58,471 nt of DNA from Phoronis australis (taxonomy: Eukaryota > Phoronida > Phoronidae), in NCBI GenBank assembly GCA_002633005.1, contig NMRA01000055.1:1102362-1160832 (forward strand), written 5' to 3'. Below are positions 1-10,835 of this stretch, one piece after another (the stretch's first letter is position 1; every line of letters starts with the position of its first letter). Below the pieces are notes generated by a model, which made no database searches, was not told where the DNA came from, and worked only from the letters and a program-made list of their open reading frames with translations. The translations under genes and the position numbers were made by a program.

Positions 1-2496
1 TAGCTTCTCCCACAACAAGACTCGTGCAGTGCCTCCACGCGGCAACACATGGACTGGGTTTACTCAGACTAAACTGTGCGGGATCGGGTTGGGGAAGAGG
101 GTTTTCTGTCTTTAGCAGCCGTTGTTGTTTCGAACGATATGAGATGCCGAAAACTTTGTTGGAAGCATTCTCTGTTCTCGGGTGATTGATCAGTGGCTCT
201 AGAGTGGGAGGCCTCTCTAACCCTTTGGAGCGTCTGGTCAGGAGTATCTTGACTTTGACCTCTTCGGGTCCGATTGATACCCCTTGTCTCCGGTCAGGTG
301 ACACGGGAACCCTTGATACTAGACTAATAACATGGTTCTTGAGTCTTAAGCCATTTGCGGCTGGTGGTAAACAACACAGAACTTTGCATATCAAGTAATC
401 TTGGGCAAACCGCGGTGGACGGAGTAGCGCCTGTTGCACTAGGTACATTTTTTATATCGACGTTTCTGATTGGCTGGTCGAATTCTCAACAGGCAGCGCT
501 TTAGGCAACCAAACTGGCACGATTGATGGACTCACATGTGGTCTGTTGTACAGACAAATTGGTGCTTAAAATTTATGTTCAGGAAATGTGAAGCCTAGAA
601 ATTGTGATTGTGACTTTTAGGAATGCATCTTTCTACTGTCGATGACTTTTGTTTCCGATAGTGTCCTGTATTCATACAGTATGAATAGCACATCGGTTAA
701 ATTGGTCAGATATGTGTTTATTGTACATGTACATGCATGTGCTTCGAGCACGCGGCTATTAAACATCACTGCAGAAAACGAAGTAGTTGCTGCAACGCCA
801 CTTGCATGATAAGACTAAAAATCGCTCACAGCCCGCCATTTTTTCACGGTGTTGTAAAGCTAACCATGACTGCCGAGGTTACATCGACCAATTCTAAAGC
901 ACGTGCCTGACTACGTGATACCTTCGTGCTGGCTGGGCTAACTAAGCTCGAAGCACTCGTCATTTAAGCCGATCTCGCCTAGCCCCTCGTGTAAAATACA
1001 TGGAACGAAATTAGTAGGCCTACAGAAAATGACGACTGTGTACCTACGCTTAGTTCTCAAGTGCTATTCGTTTTAACAACATAATTCTTCTTATTGTGTA
1101 ATATGTTATATTCTGGAACTTGCGTTTAATCTTACATTTTGGCCTTTTGGTTGGAAGTTATAAGTTGCCTTATGGAGACGAATCACAACATACCTTTTGT
1201 AAATTCTTACGCTCAGCTCGTACATGTACACAATGCGGTAAATTTTTATATTAATAAAAACTTTTCTGGCCTAGAAAGAAAATTCAAAGTTGTAAATTGC
1301 TTAGTTTTCCGCTAGAAACTTAGTAAAGTATGTACATTTTTTAAATAAATTTTAGTTTTTTTTGCCAACAGTCGACAGGCACGTAGTTTTATGTCATAAT
1401 GAGGTGTCATTAAAGGATAACGGTACTTGACCAAGCAGCCCAAGCAGCCCAAGCAGCTGGACTGAATTCTATGGGCTATTGTGTTCGCATTAGCTAACTC
1501 CAACCGTCGGGCAGGGTCCGTCATGAGTCCTAGTTTGCAGTTGACAAATCCATCATTAAAGCTAAAAGTTCGAGTTTGAACTCGAAATTTCGAGTTTTTA
1601 CTCGAGGTTGTAGAACGAATATAAGAGTTTTTAAGTACAATTTTGGACTAGAAACTCATATGCATAAACTATACTTATTCGAGCACAGTCTGATAACCAC
1701 TTATCTTGAATTCGCACAAAAGGAGCAGAGGTATTGCCAAAAACAATTTCGAGTTCGTTTCGAGCACAAAGATTAGAGACCTGGTCCTGGTTTTGGAATA
1801 CTGGAAATTCAAAGTAGTGAATTTTAGAAGATAACGAACCTTCAGAGTAATGGGCATTCGGAGTACTGCACCTTCGGAGTATTGAACCTTCGTCATAGTG
1901 ACACGGAATCTTGGAAATCTTTTCCATCAAGTTTGTAGCTCGTATGAAGTCTGCAGGGTTGTGCACCAATGACATCGACTAGAGAAGATTTTCATTGACC
2001 AAAGTTGAGGTCTACGCCTACTTTTCCATCATAACGTGAATATGCTCAACGGTGTGTTCTCAGTACAAGAAAACACGGTAGTTGAATGTCTGGTTTTTTA
2101 GCACGACGGAATCCTGCCTATGATGAACTTACCGTCAGCGTGTACTGAATTTAAAAGAACAGAAACATTCAAACGTGTACAGGCATTCATGTCAATCCAC
2201 CAATCCACAATCAAAGTGGACACTGAATGAACAACATATTTGGATTTTTGACGATCACCTTCAATTCAAAATTTGAAAATGCCTACCCCTTTACCGTACT
2301 GTGCTTGCAATTAAAACCAAAATAGCAGAATAATAAATCTCAAATTTCTGCTGCTTTGTTTCTTGGCCGAGTTTAAGGCATTTACACCGCACTATTTTTT
2401 GGGAACTCTCTCAATGCTATTTACAAAATATGTAGCTTACTATGGTCGTAGGGTTAGACTTTTATACTTAGGTATAGACATTCACATTTCGACTCA
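1..2496. other. Non-coding stretch, no gene recognised
   Basis: I see no convincing exon, RNA gene or transposon end here. Open frames are short (at most 114 codons) and without recognisable domains. Around 1845-1895 a loose repeat of about 18-20 bp built on TTCGGAGTA occurs three to four times. Confidence 0.5.
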
Positions 2497-2501
2497 CTTG
2501 T
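2497..2501. repeat. Left 5-bp target-site duplication (CTTGT)
   Basis: CTTGT directly precedes the terminal CAGTGGCGGATCTAC and recurs at 8591-8595 directly after the inverted copy of that terminus. Confidence 0.6.
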
Positions 2502-3680
2502 CAGTGGCGGATCTACGGGGGGGTTCAGGGGGTTTAAGTCCCCCCTCGGCCAGGACCCAAAAAATAGACAAAAAACAAAAACGTCTTCAGCAAAACAAAA
2601 ACGGCACNGGGGGGGTTCACTCTGAAAATATTTTTTTTACATTGTGAATTGCTGTTATGAAAATCAACGCGTTTCGAGTCTTCGTGGCTTGTCTGCAAAA
2701 CCCCGGAGATCAATTGTGCGCGCGCTTCCGACGACACTTCTGAAGTAGCAAAGCATTTTAGATGGATCCATCACTGAAAGAGCAACACCATAGCTGATTT
2801 CTTTAGATGACTAGTTTCTTTACTCTAAGATATGTTTTGATTTGATTAGTGGAAATACTGTGGTGCCGCAATCCTGATATTCAGGCGAATTGACGTGCAA
2901 CCTTTTTTACCTCATCTGTCATGCCATGTCATCCTATTACACCCCTCATGTTTGTAACTCGAATTTGACTGATGTATAGTAAAGTTGTCTTGCACAATAT
3001 CATACAGTGTACATGTACAGGTAATACTTGAAAAAAAACTCGTTTTCCGAAGAATTGCTATTGTGGCCTGCGCCGTGGTCTGGTCGCGAGTCTGTTTGAA
3101 GATGCACTCTAACAAGTTATGTCTATACAAAGAATGACCAAGGGGGCACTCACATTGACAAAGTGACCGCATTCTCGAACAGTGTACAGTACCAGAAATT
3201 GCGGGGAGGCTGTAGTTTCACAACAAAGTCTTGAGGGAGTCGTGCGATGTTCAACGGGCCTCCTAAGGAGCCCTAGTGCCGACGTCAACACCTACCGTCT
3301 TTCTACCCGCAATAAGCACCACTGCCGTTTTATATACTGGGAATTTCCGCAGAAAGGCCCACCCGAAGAAATGCCCATGCCCATGGGCATTTATTTGATG
3401 TACAGTTAGTACTTCGGGTTTCAAGCGTTTAGTCATTGGGACGTTTATTTCGAAAATTGCAAGAGATACAAATGCTTCATATCCAAAATCTTATTTCACG
3501 TAGTGCGTAGTTAAATCTGTACTCAATACTTGTTTCTTACAGAACGGTGCGAAAACCCTTCCTAGACAACCTCTCGCAGCAACTGACCACCAGATGTATG
3601 AACTACACGTATGAGCATCCACTGGGGATTAACAAGTGTCTAGAGAGAAGTTTTCAATTCAAAACTTTTTGCAAAGTACG

Positions 3681-3975
3681 CTTTAGGTCTCGCGACATAC
3701 CAGGCCAGCTTGATTTGTGTAGATATCGAGTTTCAGTGTACTTCTGATCCCTCGGCGAACTAGACTTGTGATGTTTTTTACCAAAGTGTGCTTTGTAAAA
3801 CTATTTATCTCAGTCAGTACTGTTTGGTCCTGCGACAGATCGACTATTTTTATAGGGATAACAACCACAGGTGTACTTTTGGTCTCGTGACGGACCAGGC
3901 CAGAGCTTTTGTGTACTCTCAGTGTACATCTGGTCCCTCTGCGAACTGCTCCTGTATATCTTTTCACCACGGTGT
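3681..3975. repeat. Diverged tandem duplication, period about 195 bp
   Basis: A block starting at the GGTCTCGCGAC motif (3686) and running through ACCAGGCCAG to the phrase before GCGAAC recurs from 3881 with the same order of motifs. A shorter third trace of the motif is at 3829. It lies inside the outer transposon. Confidence 0.45.
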
Positions 3976-4174
3976 AGGCCTACAGAGTGTTTTGGTTTCG
4001 TGAATCTGTTTTCAGATGATTTGACGTTTTTCAATTGTTGTCAACTTGATTCATAGTCCAGTCATTCTACGGATAACCCGGAAAAAATTGCAACAGGTTT
4101 TATTACATCAATCGTATCCTGTCAAGCCCCTTATTGGGAAAAAAAATCTACCGGAATCGGAGTGGCGGAAGTTG

Positions 4175-4820
4175 GTTTTTCAAGATGGCGGACAAAATGG
4201 CCGCCAGATTTTCTGATACGCACTATAACTCAAGAGTGGAATGTGATAGAGTAAAAATTCAAAAAGGTTTAACTATGCTTTGTGGGTCAAAAAATCCATT
4301 GGAAATGGTTTTACATTGCTGTGGTGACACCGTCCGCCATTTTCCAAGATGGCCACCAAATCTACTTGAGTCGCACAACTTTACCCGAACAGATTAGTGT
4401 GTCGTCTTGCTTCAAACATCGCATCCTAGGTTTTCTGGGTTGACTAATCCATTGAGACTCATTGCATTTGGCACTAATGATTACTTCCACCATTTCCAGG
4501 ATGGCGGACAAAATGGCCCCCAGATTTGCAGATGATCATTATAACTCGAGAGTGGAATGTGATAGAGTAAAAATTCAAAGATGTTTACCTATCTTTTTTG
4601 GGTCAGCAAATCCATTGGAAAAGTTTTGCATGGCCGTGGTGACACCATCAGCCATTTTCCAAGATGGCCTTCAAAACTATTTCGAATTGCACAACTTCGC
4701 ACAAACAGATTAGTGTATCGTCTTGCTTCAAGTATCATATGTTTTCTGGGTCGACTAATCCATTTAGACTCATTGCGTTTGGCTCTAATGATTACTTCCA
4801 CCATTTTCTAAGATGGCCAC
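4175..4820 (+). repeat. Subterminal tandem repeat, about 320-bp units rich in ATGGCGG/ATGGCC
   Basis: Two nearly full units start at the AAGATGGCGGACAAAATGG-type motif (4183 and 4499), with a truncated third from about 4810. Each carries the same phrases in the same order: TATAACTC, GAGTGGAATGTGATAGAG, AATCCATTGGAAA, CCATTTTCCAAGATGGCC, CAGATTAGTGT. The repeated open frame starting MADKMA (4186-4397, 4498-4713) comes from the repeat and is not evidence of a gene. Related ATGGC motifs lie in inverse near 7460 and 7620-7810, so the repeat belongs to the transposon ends. Confidence 0.6.
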
Positions 4821-5192
4821 CAAATAGTTGCTTCGTGTAAGAACTTCCGATTCCAGAGACACGCCATATCCTGAGTTTTTTAAGTCAACACATCCGTTAC
4901 AATATTTTTTGTCTAGCTCTTGATGATTACGACTACCATTTTCAAAATGGTTTAACGAATAACTTATTTGTGTAAAAAACATCAGGTTTGCCTGAACTGA
5001 AGGATCATTCTCCTCCTGAAAAAATGTGCTGTGAACTTCAGTTCCAACCACCCCACACAGTCTTCGAACACGAGAGACATCTTTAGTTGATGGTCCATCT
5101 CAGTAACCATCAGAAACAACAATAGGCTGGGTGCACTTGCTGATGTAATTCACATAACCTCTACCAAATGAGTGATACGTTCTACAGTACTT

Positions 5193-6670
5193 CTAGGCCA
5201 TGGAATACGGTGAAGGAGAGAACCGCCGTCGATTACATGCATCACCGAGTTTTCTGGAAATTGAAATCCTCAGGTAGTCCTCCACTGCACCAGAGTGCAT
5301 CAGCTCATATTGATTTATTAGCGACTCAAATGTATCAAAAAGAACAGGGGCACCAGCACACAGCTCAAACTTCAAAAGGCTTGATGAACTTTCGCTGTTG
5401 TCTTTTGCAGCTGTCAGGATTAACTGAAATAGCAGTCGTGGATCCACTTGTGTAAAATTACTATTAGCAGCATGAATTCAACAATGCTGCGGATGTCTTT
5501 GTCGTCACGCGACTGTCTTGCCTGGGTACATTCTTTATGCTTCTGACTTGTTTCACAACTTAAGTTTGTCACAGTCTGCATGGCACCATTTATACTTTTG
5601 CATGCCGGCAAGGAAAGTAGCCACACTGCACTCTGTGTATCTCCCATTTCGAAACCTCAAGTTAAACCTCTTGTTGTTTTTTAAAACATTAAAATGCTTT
5701 TCATGAGCATTTGTTCAATTACAAGGTCTTACATGTATCTCATTATGACAAGCCTGTCCAGAATCTGTCACTTTGTCTTATGGTTTGGTGGCCGTAGACG
5801 TCTGGACGGGTGTCTTTGAGTCGCTACCTCTGCTTCAGTCAAGTATATGTATGAAGATTTTGCATAAGAGTTGTGACCAGCAGCGGCAAAGTAAGGCAGC
5901 ATTTCAAAAACTACTTTTAGGTGAAGCTCCCAATCTGAGGTTATTTCTGCTTTTAAACAAGTCGAAGGATGTCAATCATCTTCATATACTGTAGTCAAAG
6001 AATAATGATTGGACTTTGCAAGGACAAGTCTAATTTATGTGCTTCGATTTTTATGGATACCTACAAGACCGTCGGACGAGCATACATCGCCGCACACAGT
6101 CGTCATGCCAGCAATAAGATCACCATACAGCTTCAGACCAGCTCTCACATCATCATGAAGAATATCATTGGCCATTGATTCTTCTGAAGAACTATTCTCT
6201 GTCACTGTGGATTCTGAAGACCTATACTCTGATTCAGTCGTTTTTGAATATACCAATGTCAGTAGGTCGGAAACCAGAAGTGAACTCTCGTGAGGGTATT
6301 CCACTGTAATCCAAGGTTCAGAATCGGAAGACACTGGCTGGGCATGGCATGTCCCATGGTATACATCTAGTTATGTGATCAGTTGGGATGTCTGAGATGT
6401 CTGAAGAATCTGTCTCCATATTCTTACGAGCCAAAATTTGTGTACAAGCATTGAACTGCTCCACCTCTTGGCATGTAATCTGTGTGGTCTGTGTTGGTGA
6501 CATTCCAGACTCCTGGAATTTGTGAAGAACCTGGATTTATTTCTCATTGGTTTTGGATTGGCGTTACTTGATGTGTCAATATTTGGAAGTGGGATGTTGA
6601 ATGTTCTGGCTTTTATGATAGCATTCAGTGCTGAGTCTACTAACATATGCCCCCTCACTGCTCTATCCAC
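5193..6670 (-). pseudogene. Decayed transposon coding region inside the nested element
   Basis: Reading 6670 towards 5193 on the minus strand, protein-like pieces appear in changing frames: a stretch containing AVRGHMLVDSALNAIIKA (6670-6590), an acidic Ser-rich piece leading into LKLYGDLIAGMTTVCGD (6334-6035), and a piece with LLKFELCAGAPVLFD (5447-5193). Stops and frameshifts separate them. From position and decay I infer the remains of the element's own transposase or accessory ORF. No DDE triad can be traced, so the family is not assigned. Confidence 0.4.
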
Positions 6671-8590
6671 AATTTTCCATTTAACATAAGGATCACACTG
6701 TTTGATGCATACACCGTCTCAAGAACTCCTTGAAGCCCTGTGCTTGACATTACCTATCCAATACATTCAGAAAGCTCATCTCAGTATGAAATCTTCCAAG
6801 CCTGGCTAAGAACAAGTGACTGCAGATCACTATCGTTTTGTTTGCAGGCACTAATTTCTGATAAAATCAGTTGCCTATGTTCATAAAAAGCATGCATATT
6901 AACCAAATTGTGGGTCTTAACTATTGAAATTTAATTAATAACTTTTTTGTTACACAAGCCTATTTGCTTTTCATCAAATTCAGGTGAAATCAGCAGCCAT
7001 ATCTCAATATATGCCAGCAGCAGACGAAATCGATGCTTGTGAACAACTAATAATATCTCCAATAGCAGAGAAAGAAGCCACTTCCTGCCCAATTTTAATA
7101 AGGGTTTGTATAATGAATAAGCCAATAACTCCACCAGAAGAAAACATATTTTTCTAACAAATATTATTTTTGATACCTCAAATGAATATATTTTACAGAA
7201 AAATAATTGAGTTTGTGAAATTTATAATGAAAATTTAACTAAAACCTTTTCTGAAAAACACACCAATTTTTATGTTATATAATCTAAAATGTGATTAAAA
7301 TTCCACATTTAGTATATAAATCTTAAAAACAAATTATAGAAACAGTCAACTCATTAACCCTGACTGTAGATTGTAAGATGTTTTTGTGCAAATGCGTATC
7401 CGGTTACAAACAAAGTTTGCAGAACGTAAATGCGGTAAATTGGGGTTTGTGACTTGGCAGCCATTTTGGTGGCCATTTTGTCACCCATCTTGATTTTTTT
7501 CTCGCAAACCAGTGACCAATTGTAAGGTCCAGATATTTTAAATTGTCTAACTTACAAAAGAATAAAACTATTGCCATTTTCAGGGCCAAATATAAAAAGA
7601 AATCTTGCAACATGTACCAAATTGCCCTTTCGGCCGTCATTTTGTCGGCCATATTGGTTTTATTTTACGGAAAATTGGCATCTTTTGATTGCTATGCCTG
7701 TTATGAAAAGTATATAATCAATGACAAACTGTATTGTTTTATTTTTAGCTGTTTCATAAGAGTAATATGCCAGAAAACAGTAATCACCGGTTTTGTCGGC
7801 CATTTTTTCCGCCATCTTGAAAAACCGACTTCCGCCACTCCGATGTCGGTAGATTTTTTTTCTGACACCAAGAGATGTTCGAAGATGCCATTTATGCAAA
7901 AAAAAACCCCTTCTGTTGCAATTTTTTTAAGTTGGGCCCTCTGGAGCCCTAGAATGACTGGACTATCAGCTTAATAAAGTGATACTTAATTGTTTTTGTC
8001 GCTTTTAATGATAGACTGTGAGCTTAGAGCACCATCGTTCGCCAGTTTTTCTCGTAACGAGACAGAACACATGTTCATTTCCGGACTAACAGTGCAGGTC
8101 TGGTTCGCTCTTAAACAGCTTGAGGCTGTTGCGATCATCTGATATTCAAGTTTTTACGCCTCGTCGGTGCTCCTTATGCTCTTGAATATTTGGTAGTTGT
8201 CTAAACCCCTGTATACACACCACACTTTTTCGTACGCTAAAAAGGTGCGTGTAAGCAGATGTTCCAACAAAAATGTTTGTTGGTGTTGTGACTCATACCC
8301 AGATGTACACAAATATGGTTTCACGAAACTTATGAGCAAAGTTCATGTGACAAAATCGAGAAGGGCTTTTAATTATCTTAAGAAAAACTCCAGGGACATG
8401 TTAAGCGCCAGAAACGTACCAGGATGCATGGAAATATCATTGTTTAGCAACAAAAACAAAAAGTTATCTTACACGGGAGGGTGGTTACCCCACTCCTGAC
8501 CTCCTCACCCCCGCTCGGCGCCACGCGCCTCGGATTCGACCTTTGCGGGAACCCTAACCCCCCCTTACTGAAAATGTAGATCCGCCACTG

Positions 8591-8595
8591 CTTGT
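8591..8595. repeat. Right 5-bp target-site duplication (CTTGT)
   Basis: Matches 2497-2501 exactly and abuts the terminal CCGCCACTG of the outer transposon. Confidence 0.6.
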
Positions 8596-10014
8596 TACCC
8601 TTTGGTGTAGCCACCACGCGCGTGGTTTATGAATAACATAAAGCCTCCTCTTATCATATGCACGATCCTGTCATCTACACAAACAGCGGCACCCGATCGA
8701 GTACGACCCGATGACACGTGAAGCGCTTTGAATCAGAGGCAAATTCAAAATTATCACTAACTTAGTTACATGCATCATTGTAGTTAGTAACACCAGTAGC
8801 TGCAACAATTTTGTTGTTATTATCCATTGGTATCCAATGTTTAAGGAATGCTGGGGTTGGACCTTTTCGGCGGGGGAGGGGTTCGATGGACCCCCCCACG
8901 GCTACAGGCATATCAAAGGTGAAGCATAAACTAGAATCTTTATTTAATTCAACTGCAAACCTCTCCCCCAATGTGGATGCCCGGGGCCATCGCCACGGTG
9001 ACTGAGCACCATAAATAAAGTCTCTATGAATAATTAATTCGAGTGTGTTTTATAATCACTATAAAGACAAAAAGCGAATAGTTCCATTGCCCGCATACTT
9101 GTGTCGTGCAAATGAAATGATTGTCAATCTCACTGAAAAACTATCAGGACACGTTATACACACGAACTTTGAATAACATGTTCGCAACATGAACGTTACA
9201 GCTTTGATAGTTTCCACGAAATCTAACACGGTCGTACGTACTCAATATCAGTTGCCGCAGAGGTGTTTTCAGCCTTTTTGGAGAACACCACATCAAACAT
9301 AAAAATACGGACTGTTCCAGAGAGAGGTCAACAGCCGATCTACTGAAGTTCTTCCTCGTACGTAGCACTGAGAATGCACCGTTTTCCAGCACTTTACGTA
9401 AAACAATGTTCCCCATCTGGCGTAGTTTGGGCGGTTCTGGGCAAAGTATACATCTAGCATAGCCGGGAAAATGTTAATACAGTCACTGACGTCATTGTTC
9501 TTGACGCATCTCTGGAGTTCTCTGTAGTGGGTTAGGTTTACTATAAAGATGGAGACTGCCCAAAACTGATTAGTTTTGCCAAATTTGTCATTAATCACTG
9601 GGTGAAATGGAGGTAGTTGGCGCGCATACATAACGCAGAAGACAACAAAATACGGCATTTTGGTTATTATTCGTTTTAGCAGTTGCATCAAATGAAAACA
9701 GAGGGACGCATCTTAGACTGGTAAAATAAGGCAACGAAAAATCGAAATTCGTGCAAACACAATGTGCTATTTAAAAGTGAATCATGTGGAGTATTCCGCT
9801 GTTTTCGCATGGACTTGTGAGGTCGCTGTAACATCAGGTGCGATGTTTCTGGTTTTCATGCCATGACGTAAGCTTGCTGACAAAAATCTTTCACCTTGTG
9901 TTGTAACCTATGTCGTACGGACTCAGTGGCTTTATTAAAAATCGAAGTGCCTGGTTCCTGATTGTGATGCTTATTCAGCGTGAATGGGCTTATAATCAAT
10001 TTTGTTTCGACTCT
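8596..10014. other. Gap holding only a decayed ORF (see 9144-9691)
   Basis: Apart from the minus-strand ORF remnant at 9144-9691 I see nothing here: no splice-bordered exon, no RNA gene and no transposon terminus. Confidence 0.4.
9144..9691 (-). pseudogene. Decayed ORF, probably transposon-derived
   Basis: Two overlapping minus-strand frames (9691-9293, then 9416-9144) look like one coding sequence broken by a frameshift. The first contains PAMLDVYFAQNRPNYARWG; the pattern of a hydrophobic helix followed by NYARWG is one I associate with repetitive transposon-type ORFs in marine invertebrate genomes. That link is recall of a pattern, not a database match. There are no clear splice signals, and it stands alone between repeats. 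Confidence 0.35.
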
Positions 10015-10835
10015 TTATTTGTCTGATTGGGGCATCTTACTGTTGTGCCACGTGCATGTGATGCTGAACATCGGACGATTGATTTCAAACGGTTACCTCG
10101 TGGGTTGATTTAGCTCAACTCAGGTACTTGGGTGTGTCTGGCGGGGATAACCCACCACTAGATTTGTTTGGCAGTATTTATTCTTGATACGTGGGCTTAC
10201 GGCGAATATTTTGCAACTGGTTTCATGCGGTTAGTCTTGGGTTGATCTAGCTCAACTCAGGTCTTTGGGCGTGTCTGGAGGGGATAACCCACCACTAGAT
10301 TTGGCTGGCAGTGTTTATTCGTGATACCTGGGCTCACGGTGAATATTTTGGAACTGGTTTTAAGCGGTTAGCTCCTGGGTTGATCTAGCTCAATTTTTAA
10401 CCCTTTTTGATAATCGTCTGGCAGGGGCAACCCACCACTGAAAATGTCTGGCATCTAACAGCTGTGCCATGTACAGTGATGCTGAACATAGGTTTCAAAC
10501 GGTTAACTGGTGGGTTGATCTAGCTCAACTCGGCTATTTGGGCGTGTCTGGCGGGACTAACCCACCACTAGATTTGTTTGTCAGTGTTCATTCGTGTTAC
10601 CTGGGCTCACGGTGAATATTTTGAAACGCGGTTACCTCTTGGATTGATCTAGCTCAATTTTTGCACCTTGTTTATAACCGTCTGTCTGATACTCCCCACC
10701 ACTGAAATTGTCTGCCAATGACCAATTTTACGTAGGAGGTATCCAAGGCGGTTTGAAGTAGTTACCAGAAAAATTGATCTAGCTCAAATTTTGAGTGTCA
10801 TTCTCTTGGCTCCCCCGACCACACCCACCAAAGCG
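10015..10835. repeat. Tandem array of about 135-bp units in two alternating types
   Basis: The phrase TTGATCTAGCTCAA (or TTGATTTAGCTCAA) recurs in units starting near 10101, 10238, 10376, 10511, 10640 and 10770, so the period is 129-138 bp. Type A units continue CTCAACTC and carry ACCCACCACTAGATTTG and GGGCTCACGGTGAATATTTT. Type B units continue CTCAATTTTT and carry CACCACTGAAA; the 10376 unit also has GCTGTGCCATGT and GATGCTGAACAT. The order is a B tail, A, A, B, A, B, then a degraded end. The sides are too regular for random similarity. Confidence 0.75.

Larger units (their letters stand above)
4054..7965. mobile_element. Nested DNA transposon with long terminal inverted repeats
   Basis: The left end TAGTCCAGTCATTCTA is matched in inverse at the right end (7950-7965). 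Similarity continues inward for about 150 bp with gaps: AAAAAATTGCAACAG, then AAAAAAAATCTACCG, CGGAGTGGCGGAAGT and TTTTTCAAGATGGCGG occur in the same order on both inward-reading strands. A 3-bp direct repeat TCA flanks it (4051-4053, 7966-7968), weak evidence because it is short. The interior holds subterminal tandem repeats (4170-4820) and a decayed minus-strand coding region (5190-6670). I cannot name the superfamily. Confidence 0.6.
2502..8590. mobile_element. DNA transposon (hAT-like ends), host of a nested element
   Basis: The left end starts CAGTGGCGGATCTAC and the right end is its exact inverse, GTAGATCCGCCACTG. Both are followed inward by G-runs (C-runs on the right). A 5-bp direct repeat, CTTGT, flanks the 6089-bp unit. 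CAG...CTG termini are typical of hAT-type cut-and-paste elements, and 5-bp duplications are reported for some hAT subgroups; the superfamily call is inference. I find no transposase that clearly belongs to these ends, so this is probably a non-autonomous copy enlarged by the insertion at 4054-7965. One ambiguous base sits at 2608. Confidence 0.6.

Noticed and set aside
7543-7974. Plus-strand ORF of 143 codons at the right end of the nested transposon
   Set aside because: It runs through the terminal inverted repeat and subterminal ATGGC motifs; the sequence is explained by repeat content.
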